This document shows, in pieces, positions 10,574 to 21,800 of a stretch of DNA of 58,552 nucleotides; the stretch's first letter is position 1, and every line of letters begins with the position of its first letter. The stretch comes from Ectocarpus siliculosus (lineage: Eukaryota; Sar; Phaeophyceae; Ectocarpales; Ectocarpaceae): contig FN649733.1 in the NCBI GenBank assembly GCA_000310025.1, positions 635,096-693,647 on the forward strand. Direction: 5' to 3'. The position numbers and the translations under genes were made by a program. The notes under the pieces were generated by a model, which saw only the letters and a program-made list of their open reading frames with translations, was not told the origin of the DNA and made no database searches.

Positions 10574-12652
10574 CGGCGGCGGCAACAACAGTAGCAGCGG
10601 CGGCGGCAACAGCAACACGAGCAGCAGCTGCTGGCGGCGGCGGGGGCATCCAAGGCCAGGCAGAAGAAGACCAAGAGTTCGAGTCGGACGAAGACGGGGA
10701 TGACCTTCTCGCTGGTATGCACGCCAAGTCGGCGGCGGCGGCGGCAGCGGCATCTGAGACCGGCTCGAAAAGCGGCCCTCTTTTTACCCTCCCCTCTCGA
10801 GCAAGACCGCCCCCCGCTGCCGCGCCCGCCGACCCACCGGAAGAGGGCATGGGGGAGTTGGTCAGACCTAGCGGGGAAGACACAGCAGCGGTACCCAGGC
10901 ATCTCGAGACAGGGACACCGGGCCCAAGTGCGGGGCAACAGCAGTGGGGAGGGTTCGATCGAGGGCATGCCGCGGCGTTTCCCCAAGGAAGTTATGCTGG
11001 GGCCGGCGGCTACGGTGGAGCGGCGGGGGCAGTGGGAGGGGTTGCGGCGGCAGGAACAAGCGCTACCGATTACGCCATTTATGGGGCTGCTTCACAACAG
11101 GTAGGTTATGGTTTCCTTGCATTGGGCTGTCTTGAATACCTCGGTGGTATTTCTGCGGCAACGACGTGTTGCTCTTCAGAGATGAGGTTGTCCTGGATGC
11201 ACACCTCGGTCTTGTCGCTACCATTGACAACATGCTTTCCCCGCCACCCTCTTCTGCCGACGGATGCAACAGCAGCAGCAGCAGCAGCAGCAAACGCCAT
11301 ATTATCACCCTTATGCAGCTGGGGCGGCTGCAGGTAGCTGCCAGCCCGAGTTCGGCGGTGGGGGAGCCAAGGCGACGAGGCGAAAAGGAAGGGATATGGA
11401 GCGCGCATTGGCGAGGGGAAATTTGGGAGCCTTGGGGAGCGAGGTGAGAACTGGCGAGGAAATTTCTCGGGTCGCCCATAATGATATGCGCTCTTATGCT
11501 GCTACACGGCTTGGCGTCGCTAGAAGAAGGCTCCCGTGTTCGGTGTAACTTGACGAGGCTGCCCCTTACCTCACCCCTTCCCGCTCCGCTCGAATGGGTG
11601 CCCTAGATGCCGGTGATGGACCTAGAACAAGGCAGCAACGAATACAACCCCCTGCGAACGAAGCCGACCACGGCTGCCATGAACCAGGAGCAGAAGCACA
11701 TCGAGAGCAGTGTTTACGACCCGAGCACCGGGAAGACAGTGGTGAGTCTGCCGTGTGTCGCGGAAATGCGTTGCACTGCTGTAGGCCAGAGGGACATGGC
11801 GCTCTTTCAAGCAATCGACGGCTCTGTAGTGTGGCGTTCGCACTCCCGTTATTTTTGTTGCGAAACGTGTATGCCTCACCTGCTGTTGTATGTATCCGAG
11901 GTAAAGATGTACTACAGTACACAAAACGGCGAGTGGCGTACGAGTGGCGTAAGCGCCCTCCCCCCTAGCGGTTTGACGAGGCGTCTTTGCGAGCCGACGA
12001 CGACTGTTGCATTGTACACATGTGTAACTTCTATACCTTGTGAGCTCACTCGTTAGGTAGCTACTGCTGTGCGTGAGATGTATCCAACATGAAATGGGCA
12101 TGATGAGTGTACCATGCACAATATTGAAGTATCTTGCACAGCAGTACCAACCCTCAAAACGTTGCTCCTAGGATAACAACGCGCCACGTGGCGCGTTCGG
12201 ACGACGGTTTATGTCTGAACGTGATAAAAACCATGGCGTACTTCACGAATTTTATTTTTGTTGCGGGGGGGGGGGCAGGCGGTCACACAGATCCAACACT
12301 TTGCGTGTTGCAGGATTCCCAATTCCGATGCGGCACATCCGACCCCGGCCCAGGTCGTATGTCGCTCACAAATTATTTGCTATTGCGGATCACTTGGAAT
12401 CTAAACGAATACGGAGCACCGCAAGTCGACATCGTCATCATTTGACTGACTTATCATGTATCGCTGGGTTTTATCTTCGATATCTGCGACTGGTGAACCC
12501 AGAAAACTCTGGAGCCGACGTCGATGCAGAAACGCAAGCACCAGATCAACCAGCTGGCGGCGCAGGCGGCCAGCATGGAGCGCGATTTGATGGAGCGTAG
12601 CGGCGCGTCGAGATTAACCAAGGCACAGACCCACGCCAAGTACGGCTGGTAG
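10060..12652 (+). CDS. PRCC: PRCC homologue (proline-rich mitotic checkpoint/splicing factor)
   Basis: Four exons, all joined in phase 0: 10060-11100, 11273-11443, 11607-11741 and 12503-12652, giving about 498 residues. The start MNLVGGYESSDDDDE matches the short acidic N-terminus of PRCC proteins. DLLSLLPQPS (near residue 140) matches the conserved SALLPQPK box. A KGRDME segment in exon 2 fits the conserved basic block. The last exon carries the signature C-terminus, QKRKHQINQLAAQA to TKAQTHAKYGW. In animals PRCC is nuclear, binds MAD2L2 and associates with splicing components. Exon 1 encodes poly-Lys, poly-Ala and Gly-rich low-complexity tracts from GCA/GCG repeats, and exon 2 opens inside a CAG repeat, so its exact acceptor is uncertain. 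Length is similar to human PRCC (about 490). The gene is convergent with the FAM221-family gene. Confidence 0.9.
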
Positions 12653-13898
12653 TCCATTCTGAGGTGTGTTGCGCGTGATCGTGAACGGCCCTGCCCGGCT
12701 TGCCTGGTACGGGTGGGCGGTGGCCTACTGGGCCAACAACCAAACGATGCGACTGCCTGATGAATTTTGGATTTTGCTCGTGTGGATTGAGTCTTTGGGG
12801 GGGTGCTTTTCGTCGACACATGATCGATGAAGAAGCAACGCACCACGTTACGGAGCTATTCGAAATGATTTGTTGCGTGTTTAGGTCGGTGCTCTCTTTG
12901 AACTCTAGCCCGCCTGCTCTGTGTTTTCTAGCCGGACGGCCCCAGTAGCTCTGTCAGGACTAGCCTCTTCTAAACATGGTAATTTTGTCCTCGGTGGCTT
13001 GCTTTGTGACAGTTGTACCACACAAGCGTCCTTCAAGTCTCAGGTAGTTTGCAACGTGCAGGCCAAGTTAAGCGAGCTTGACTTATCCGCGGTGTAGAAT
13101 CCGAGTTCTTATCGTAGACCCGGGCCGCGGCAGGGTTCGTGTGTCACAGGAGCTGCGCGTTCAATACATCCCACCTAGCTGCTCTGGGGGTGAGTATTAT
13201 TTCGTAACGCATACCACATAGAGTTACAAGAAGAACCTCGCTTACCCTTCCTGGCGCACGGCGTCTTTGTGCATGTACTAGAGGCGCAAGAGGCAGTGTG
13301 GCGAATCCACATGTTTGATGTTTTGTGCTATTATTTTTGCCGATAGCACACACATTTCGACTGGCACACAAAACCGGGGCTGCCAGTGCTGTATCTGCAT
13401 ACTCCTGTGGATATCGGGTGCGACTTGTGGTGCTTGTGTTTCTCTGTGTGGGACAACAGTATGGCGTGTGTCAATACGCGCCCACACATAGTTCTCTTCG
13501 CTGGTCAGTCAGCGAACGCGGCCGATGCCTGTTAAAAGAAATGCGGAACACAGTGCGCGCAGATTTTTTTTTTTCGCGGCGCGTTGTTTGCGCGTTGGGC
13601 CAGGGTAATACTCGTGACGTAGTTTTATTTATTGACAAGGCGCATCTTCCATCACTGTCAACCCAAGTCTTCCCCGCTCCCCCAGACAAAGCTGCCACAC
13701 TTCAGATGTTCGTGGGCGATTTCTTTCAACACGAGTTTTTTCACGCTTTCTTTCTCTCGCTCGCTGGGGGAGAGGGGAGAGGGAGTGTACTTTGCATTGT
13801 TCGACGTCGCAAGCGGGGAATCTTCATTCGGAGGAATGTCGCTCAGTGCGCTCCTGGTTACTAAGAGTGGTTCCCACCCCAACACGCAGATATCTACC
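12653..13898. other. Convergent intergenic region
   Basis: Lies between the 3' ends of PRCC (+) and the FAM221-family gene (-). I see no further exon, and the open frames here lack motifs. It probably holds both 3' untranslated regions. Confidence 0.5.
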
Positions 13899-16800
13899 TT
13901 ACGAGCCTTTGTGTTCAGGGTGCGATCGTCTACGCGCATCCCCAACACCGCGAGAGGTTACAGTAGCAGCAGCCCCGTGACGGCTACTGATCCGAGCCCC
14001 TGGGCCACCCGCTAAACCGGGGCGGCTGCCAGACCTGTCCATCTCCTGCAACATCTCGTGGTACCTGGCGGCCGTGATTCTGCCGGAAGAGTAAAGCAAT
14101 TCTGGGCTAACAGACGCGGTATTCTTGCCGCTGCTGCTGTAGTCGTCACTGCTTCTCCTGGGGTCGTACTCGCCGCGTCCCGCTGCCCCTCGGCTGGAGA
14201 AAGCTCCTCCCACCAAACGCCGTTGTTTCGGCGGTTCTCCCTGACCCGGAGATATCATCGTTGCTTGCCGTGGAGCAGCTGATGATGGCGCGCCGGAAGA
14301 TGCTCTCCTCGCGGAAGTGCCTGCGCCTGCTCCCGCTGCAACTACGGCGAGGCTGCTTGATTCGAAATGCCTACGCCCTTGTCCATGCATCGTCACTGAC
14401 GGCAACGACGACAAAGGGGGTCCCTTTCCCGAGGTGTCTCCACTGACACCGTCATCTCCACCCGTCGCCGCGCCGGTTGCAGTCGGCGTGGATGCTTGTA
14501 GACTGGCGGACGACCTCCTGTTTCTTCGCCCAAAGGTCATCTCGCTGAGCTGAGGACTCTGCGACAGTGGGATGTAATCGCGTCCAACCGGACGGCCGGC
14601 AGAAACCCTCTCCTCTGCCGTCTCAACTTGCGTCTGGTGATCTTCCTGGACGAGAAAAAAGGGCATAGAGGGAGGGCAAGCGGGTATCCAAAGGACACGG
14701 GTTTTTGTGGTTGCGCATGCCCTCATGGGATGGAACACTCTCCTCGGTATCACCGAGCTGAGATCCTGCTATGTTGATGTCTTGCTTATTACGCCGCATC
14801 TCTGTGTGGACCATGGTGCTGTGAGAGGTGTGGCCATCACAGGGTGTTCTTGTGTGTAATGGAATACACCCAGCTTCGCCCTGTTCAGCCATACATATCT
14901 CAACGTTCGATACCGTTAGCACCGTTCATGCGAAGTACCCTGTTGCCTTGAACTTTCGTGGCACGTTTTCAGGCCACAACCAAAAACTTTCATCCTTAGG
15001 CCGATTACGAAGTATCACAAGCCCGGGTTCAGCCGGCGTGTGACACGGTTCGGTGGGCGTATGAATCATCAGTCAGCTGAACAGCAGTACGATGTTTTCG
15101 AGGGAACCAGGTCTTAATCTTCTACGGCTTCAGCGAACTCCACTACCCTTGCGCACCTGCCGAGCCTCGCACACGACGCAACCGTAGGCAGAGTGGAACT
15201 CTCCGCACTTGCAGGACCCGCAGCTGTGTCGCACTGGATGGTGCGCCTCATGAGTGTGCCTGTCACAGCAGTGACGGTAATATGCTCATCTACACATGAC
15301 GATGAGAGCATGCTCGATTCGGGGTCTTCCGTGTTGTGCGCGTTACTAAAGGTTTCTGGGTACAGAGTTGGCAAACTAAATATTTTGTCTCGATGCTATA
15401 TTTGTCGTTTTAGCTCTTGGTCTCGCCAAAGCTATACAGGGTAAGGCTTGCCTGGGACACCAAGCACTAGATCGTTGGCGCGCAATTGAACTTAATTTGG
15501 CTCACCCACAACGGCATTTGGCTCTCCACGAGGAGGCATCAAAGCCGGGTCTTCTCGGTAGCCACCATTCTCCGATCTCTTCCGGCCTAGACGGGACGAA
15601 GTCGAAACCTTGGCATTCGCAGATCTTGCAAACCGGCAGGCTTTTTTCGGGCAAGTCCGCGGGTTGGCAGTTGAATCAGAACTTTCATGGCCACGGTCTT
15701 GATGCCCTGGTTGTGGGTGTTTTGTTTGATGACTTGCATCGAGAAGAAGTTTTATGAGTCTGTGCCCCAACCCAGCGTATATCGAGACTTCTCACCCGCT
15801 GGTAGAATGTCGTATGTTTAGAGGTACAATAGCTTGGCCTCCCCCCGACCGTTTTCCAAGTCTCGATGTAGCAAGGAATCGCAGCTGCCCACAAGGGTGG
15901 CGTTGAAAATTCCTCCTGGAGATCCGTGTCCTACATCGTACAATTTCACTCTGTTGGCTGCTGTGGACTACCATAGTAGCTGACTCTTAGCAACAGATCC
16001 CTGAAGGGCGGCCTCCATAATGTACACATATACTTTCAAGGCAAAGCGTGCCATTAATAGTTGGACACACGGTGAGACCATGTTGCTCACTCAAGCAGTA
16101 GGGATGATGCTCACTCATGCAAGCAGTAAATAGCTGCATACCCGTCGTACAGAAAGCGGGGTGACAGTAAGTCGGTCGTGAACCAGTGTGTGTGCTCGAT
16201 GTGTTCTGTAAACTGCTGTACGTGAAATGTCGACTAGAGTAGTATGTAGTTTCCAGTAAGGGTCGATTGGCTTTGGGGTCAACTTAATTTGCTCTCTACC
16301 CAAGAGGGTCTTTTTTTTTTGTGTATGGACGTAAACAACCTCAACGCGCTCACGTGTATCCTCTCCGAAAGACGTGCATCTTGTACAAGCACCCGCAAAA
16401 GCAACGGCTCCTGGTGTTCAGACGAAGAGAAAGTTCAAGTCTTGTGAACGTATGCGCAGGTACGGTTAAATGAAATTAATCGAAGGCGTATATGTAGGTG
16501 CTTACCAGGATCTGATTCCACGCACTTCGCAGTATATAGATGTGCGACGATGTATCCAGGGTTCGCCCGCACTCTATCTATGGGGTACGGTACGAAATCT
16601 AAGTACTCCCGGTACACTACACAATAGGGCACCGCTCAAGAAAGAGCCACACAAGACGAAATGAAGCACTATTTCGTGTTTGGACGGCGTGTATGGTGAC
16701 AACGTGGCCCGGAAGTCTAGACTACAATAATACATGGTCTGCAAAACAAGTCATGCCTTGCCCGCTTGGCAGGACTGGGTGTTTTCGATCCACAGCTTGG

Positions 16801-17716
16801 TTGAGACTCACAAACTGCCCACCCTCGCACAATCCTGACCCGTCTTCATGGACCTCCAAGTGACGTAATGCCCACTTGAAATCGCCTGTAGATTGGCGGG
16901 GCGGACTGTGTTCGATACCAAACGCCGGCCGAGCGAACATCACGACACCACAGTAGTGGCACTTCAAGATCATTACTACAATACTGTTTGGTATACCCCC
17001 CTTTACCTCTTTTGGGCTTTTGTCAGCAGCTCCTACAACCTGTCGACGGTGCTACAGCAGCCGAGGAAGTGGACCTGGGTTCCGCTCGGGAGCACCATCT
17101 CACTGACTGGCACCGCTAGCAGGGGAGAGCATGGGCTTAGTTTGGGGAATTCCAGCTGGCTGCAACCTCTACACTACGTGGTATCACTTTTCTTCGTCCC
17201 TGGCCAAACCGTGGCCTACACTGCTGTACACCGTTCTTCGAGACAACCTGAGCGAACTGTCCTTCCTTCAGGCTACGTCAATATTGAGCTGCTCTCGGAC
17301 AAGAGAGGAGTGCATGGGGTTGATGAAAAAAACCACGTATGTAGGAGATAGAGGCCTCCGACAAGTATCTCTTAGCTCTGCTGTATCGCTTGTAAGGTCT
17401 GTCTTCTTCGGCGAACCAAGGTTCAATTGCCGTATTGACGGCGTTCATGTCCCCGGGGCATGGCGCGTTTGAAAGAGTGCTTGTGGGTGCAGCAGGGCAC
17501 ATAGCAGCAGTTGAAGCCTAAATATGTTCATCATGAGTTGTGCACTATCGCCTCTGCTGAGGATATTACCTCCTCCGCGGCCTTTTTTTCTTTCCGCATG
17601 ATCGCTTTCGCTCCTGGGGCGATGCCGTATGGCAGAATCGCTGAAATGTCGCCCGTCCGGCCCGACGTGGCATCTCCTCCCATGGCAGCAATCGCATCGG
17701 CCACGCTGTGGTTCAT
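13899..17716 (-). CDS. FAM221: FAM221-family cysteine/histidine-rich protein
   Basis: Core exons join in consistent phase. The exon ending at 15506 (start near 15633) encodes PVCKICECQGFDFVPSRPEE, then GEWWLPRR and WRAKCRCG. Exon 15259-15157 continues HTHEAHHPVRHSC, CGEFHSAYGCVVCEARQ. Exon 14645-13899 begins EDHQTQVETAEERVSAG then RPVGRDYIPL and runs on as a Ser/Gly/Arg-rich tail to a stop. The Cys pairs, CRCGHxH and GRPVGxDY order match FAM221A/B, whose function is unknown; I recall the family as conserved in ciliated species. A likely first exon, 17716-17570, gives YGIAPGAKAIMRKEKKAAEE, fitting the FAM221 N-terminus. The middle exon(s), expected to carry a CxCGH motif, were not found between 15.6 and 17.6 kb. 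The gene is divergent from the CASC1 homologue. Confidence 0.75.
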
Positions 17717-17770
17717 GGGTACTGTCCTTCTGCCGTACCGAGAGAGACAGGGGGGAAGACCGACTCAAAA

Positions 17771-17793
17771 GCCAGAGAGAGACCAGAGAGAGA

Positions 17794-17826
<33 letters not shown>
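17771..17826. repeat. (GA)n microsatellite
   Basis: Near-pure GA run with a few interruptions, sitting just upstream of the presumed FAM221-type start codon. Confidence 0.9.
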
Positions 17827-17832
<6 letters not shown>

Positions 17833-17962
17833 ACACCGCACACGATCTTTTTCGCAACAATCTTTGGCCTGCCGCGCGGCCAAACCTCGAGAGAACCAAA
17901 AAGTCGACCCGAACGGGCACATACACGTGCTTTGAACCTTGAAACGCCGAAAAAATCTTCGG

Positions 17963-18018
17963 CGCCTAAATTGATGTCCGCGAAGTGCTGCGCCTAAATT
18001 GATGTCCGCGAAGTGCTG
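17963..18018. repeat. Perfect 28 bp tandem duplication
   Basis: A 28 bp unit beginning CGCCTAAATTGATGTCC and ending CGAAGTGCTG is repeated twice with no mismatch in the divergent promoter region. It could double a cis element or be a recent slippage event. Confidence 0.9.
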
Positions 18019-18888
18019 TTCTGCCCTAACCCAACCCTTCCTGTGTTACCCTGCTAGAGTGATCGAAGACTACACGCAAGTGAGTACGACATCTCAGAAT
18101 GACCAGCGGACACACAAATGATATGCCTGAACCTGTTCTTGCATCCGAACGAGCGGACTAACGTTGTGTAAGATCCATGAAGGATCCACTCAATCACCCA
18201 ATCACGTGAACACCCGGAGGCCAAAGTAGGTATAGGCAACAGGCGAGAGCATGATACCTCTGGGCCAACCAGACTGCGCGAGAGATTCTCTACGATTCCG
18301 GATGTTGACAATTATGTGTTGCGTAGAGGGGGCTGCTGACCCCTTCTCGCCTTTATGACATGATACCACCTCGTACAAGCTCTCCTCACGGCTCTCTTTC
18401 TGTTCCGTGTGGATTGGAGCTATTCCGATTTGAGAGACAGGCTCGTTTGGTAGGCGAACCCTTTAATGAGCGACGACAAGATGTAATATACAACACTATC
18501 CTGGACTCTTCTCTTTGGAGAGAGATTCCAGTACTTCGTTGTGTTTCTTCAAGAAAAGTGCTACTACTGTACTCTGCATAATATCCATGTAAAAAATAAA
18601 TACCTGAGCCTCCCCGAGCTCTGTCAGTTCCACCACGTTGTCTGGCTACAGCAAACTGCCGGCCCATCTATGGAACCGTTCTTGCGCTGATCACTCGTGA
18701 CGCTAGGCCCATCTACGTAGTACGTCTTGGTCGAGATCGTTGTCATACCGCATGATGGGTATGTACTGTATGTCCTTCTACCAGTAGGAGGAATAGAATT
18801 TGCGATCAAGGTGTCCAGCAATCAAGCCATTGAGATGGCATGGTTTGCTTTTTACAACGCCCGGTTTGCCTGTGATCTTCCCCAGCAG

Positions 18889-21800
18889 TGGGTCCAAAAA
18901 AAAAGAAGTCAAAGGCGCAGAAGGAGGCCGAGCGCCTGCAGGCCGAGGAGGAAGAGCGCAAGGCGGAAATCTTGCGAGCCAAGCGGGAGGCAGAGAGGAT
19001 TCGGAAGGAGGCAGAAGACGCCAAAAGACTCAAAGAAGAGCAGGTACGCTGCATCAGTTAAGACCACTGTACGCGAACCGCTGTATCTACCAATTTGGAT
19101 TTGCGTCTCAGTTTAATGGCCTTTTTTTTCGTTGGGTTCTGCACATTGTTGTACTTCGAGTAGTATTCTTGGTCAAGGAATGGTTTTGCGACATACCGAA
19201 TGAGAGTTGTGGAGAGTTGTGGGAGGGCGAACTGTGATATTGTGGAGGTCCGCATCCTCGACCCTCTCATTTCTGGATTCGACAATTAAATGTCAAGTCG
19301 CGGGAGTAGAGCATAGGATTCCTCAGGGCTAGTGCGTGGTCGAAGGATATAGCAGGGGATGAGAGCCATAGTAGCCCCTCTCTGGAGAACGTAGGGCTCC
19401 TCTTTGTGCTCAGTCTACGAAAGAGAGCAAGGCAACAACTTTCCAAAGAGATGAATCAACAAGTGAGTTGTTGCCAGGGTCTTCAGGGATTGCTACGCCT
19501 GTCAAACTCGTATAACAGCACGGCATGTACGTAATCTAGGCACGCGCGGACGGCACACTCTGGATGTTGTATAGGATGGGGATACACTAGATGCTGGTGG
19601 TGGGGCACGTTTTTGTGCAGAAGTTCGCGTTTGCACCTGAATCCGAACGTAGATTCGGTAGTGTCTTGCTTGCCTCACGAGTTTGTAGGCAGACTTAGTG
19701 GTACCTGATTGCGAGTTATCCATCAAAGCACGCTGTGTGAAAATTAGATTGTCTCCCGACATCGCGCAAAAATTATTCACGCCGACTCCAAAGCTCGTAC
19801 ATACCGGAAATCTTGCTGTCGTGCCCAGATCGCGGATAGGACAGAGGAACTCGAACGCCTCTCTAACGAGCTGCAAGAAGCACAAGATCAGGTGAACAAC
19901 GTACAACATTTGTTGGAACTACAATGTAGAGGGCCAGTTCGGATTGGCACTTCGTACCACAAGCCAAGGTGGAGTCCGAAGACTGTGTTGAAATGTTCAC
20001 TGTAATAAATTGGACACCCCGATGCAGATGAGGAGTTGTTATGAAAGTGGGTTTGTGTCCGGGGAGGTGGATGCTTTCCGCAATGCACTTACGTACAAAC
20101 CTGTACATCAGTCAGCGCTGACTGACCTTCGGTTGTCAAGTGCCCGAAAGTGCAGTTTGCCACGGTACGTTTGTACACTTCTGCCCTTCAGCAACTGAAA
20201 TCAAACCATTGGACCAGCCAGCGGTGACTAATCTAATGGTTTAATTTTGCTTGCCTTTGGTGGCTTCATTTCGGTTTCTAAAGGGGGAAAGTGCAAAGGC
20301 CCCACGTGGCAAACTACCCTAGCGGATCGACAATACTTCTTTCACACTTCGCATCTACATAGCTTGTGTTCGTGACGTAATATGTGGTTGTGATGGTCTG
20401 ATATAACAACCTATACTCAATCCCAACGGAGAGTAGATCTTCAGGTACACTATTATGAACTGTGCCTCCGTATCATGACTGGCCCTGCGTCTGGTGTCAA
20501 CATCGTCATGTTCTGTACTCAGAACAGCTTCCCGCTGATACGCATTTTCGGGTTCGAGCCCAACTACGCAGTCAACATGATCGCTTTCATCTACGCGCAC
20601 CTTCGGTAGATCCCTTCCCCGCTTTTTCCATCTCACCCACATCCACCAGCGTAAGTCTATCGTAACACCCTTGTTTTCTAAGTTAATGGCTTTGACTTAT
20701 CGCGAACAACAGATAGCCGAGACAAAAGAGAGGCTACGGTGGGCGGAGAAACTGGAAGCAGTGCAGTCGTCGTGGGAGACGTACACCAAGTGTGATCCAC
20801 GTCCGGATGCCGCCAGCGAAAAGGCCCTCAACACATTCCTCAGCCAAGGGGCGGATGAAGAGGCAAGGGCTAACACCACCGAATCTGCTTGTTTTGTTGC
20901 CCACAGCTGGTTTGTGTATGTAGTAGTGGTTGCGGTGGTCGTGATGGAAAGGTTGGTGGTGTTGGTGTTACTGCCGATGTCGTTGCGGTTGTGGCTGACC
21001 GTTCACTTCTTGTTTCTGTATCATGTTAGTAACGCTCTTTCTTGTGTGTTGTACCATTGCTGCCGTTCTGGGTTTCATTGTCGCCTTTCTTTGTGGGTGT
21101 TACTGCTGCTGCTGCTGCTGTTGTTGGGTTTGTGTGTCAAATGAACCCTCTCTTCTGGTTCAACGTGTAGGTGCCAGAGTTGGACCAGGCGATGGAGAGA
21201 TGCGTCTACGGAGAGTCGATCGCGGCCGACTTGCTCAACGATATCGGTAAGAAATAACGACGGGCGATTGTATCATGCGCACCAAACCGAATGTTTTCCA
21301 CGCACTGTCGCGATGCTCACGCCGCCGACATGGTGGCTTGGAGGTAAACGGTGCAATACTTCAGAATCTTCCAGCGCAAGGGCCCCTGACACTCGCCGAA
21401 TACTATGTACAAGTCGGTGACAAACACCAAACGAGCCTCGTGGGTTTCTATGTGTGCTGGATGCTGGGTGGTGGATGCAGGAGATATTTCCTTGCCGTTT
21501 CTTCCCTGCACGCGATCAGCCTAAGAGTTGTAAAGTTGGTTGGCTTTTCGTTGGTGTGTATTTCTCTTCTCGGGTTTGCACGTGGCCGGTAGGATAAAAC
21601 CAACCCTAGACGCACAGTCTTGGCTTGCACGTTGAACATCGACAGGGTCACTGTTCACAAACTACAAGCAGCAATAGTTGGCATGTACAACCCAGATAGC
21701 ACACAGTTCACGACCAAAGCGCGTAGTTCAAAACCCACAGGCCAATCGCTGGAGAACGGTGACATCTCGCGAATGGCCCGAAACGAAGAGTTTCTTGAAC

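Larger units (their letters stand above)
17717..18888. promoter_or_regulatory. Divergent promoter region between FAM221-type and CASC1-type genes
   Basis: About 1.2 kb separates the presumed FAM221 start codon (17716, minus) from the first recognised CASC1 exon (18889, plus). It contains a GA microsatellite (17771-17826, CT on the FAM221 strand, likely 5' leader), a 28 bp unit repeated twice (17963-18018), and probably a short non-coding CASC1 5' exon. No TATA-like element or mapped start site is claimed. That it drives both genes together is inference from the head-to-head layout. Confidence 0.45.

Noticed and set aside
16722-16973. Minus-strand frame with CHYC and HLEVH, resembling a zinc finger
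   Set aside because: Spacing does not fit a C2H2 or BED finger, and I could not place it in phase with the FAM221-type exons.
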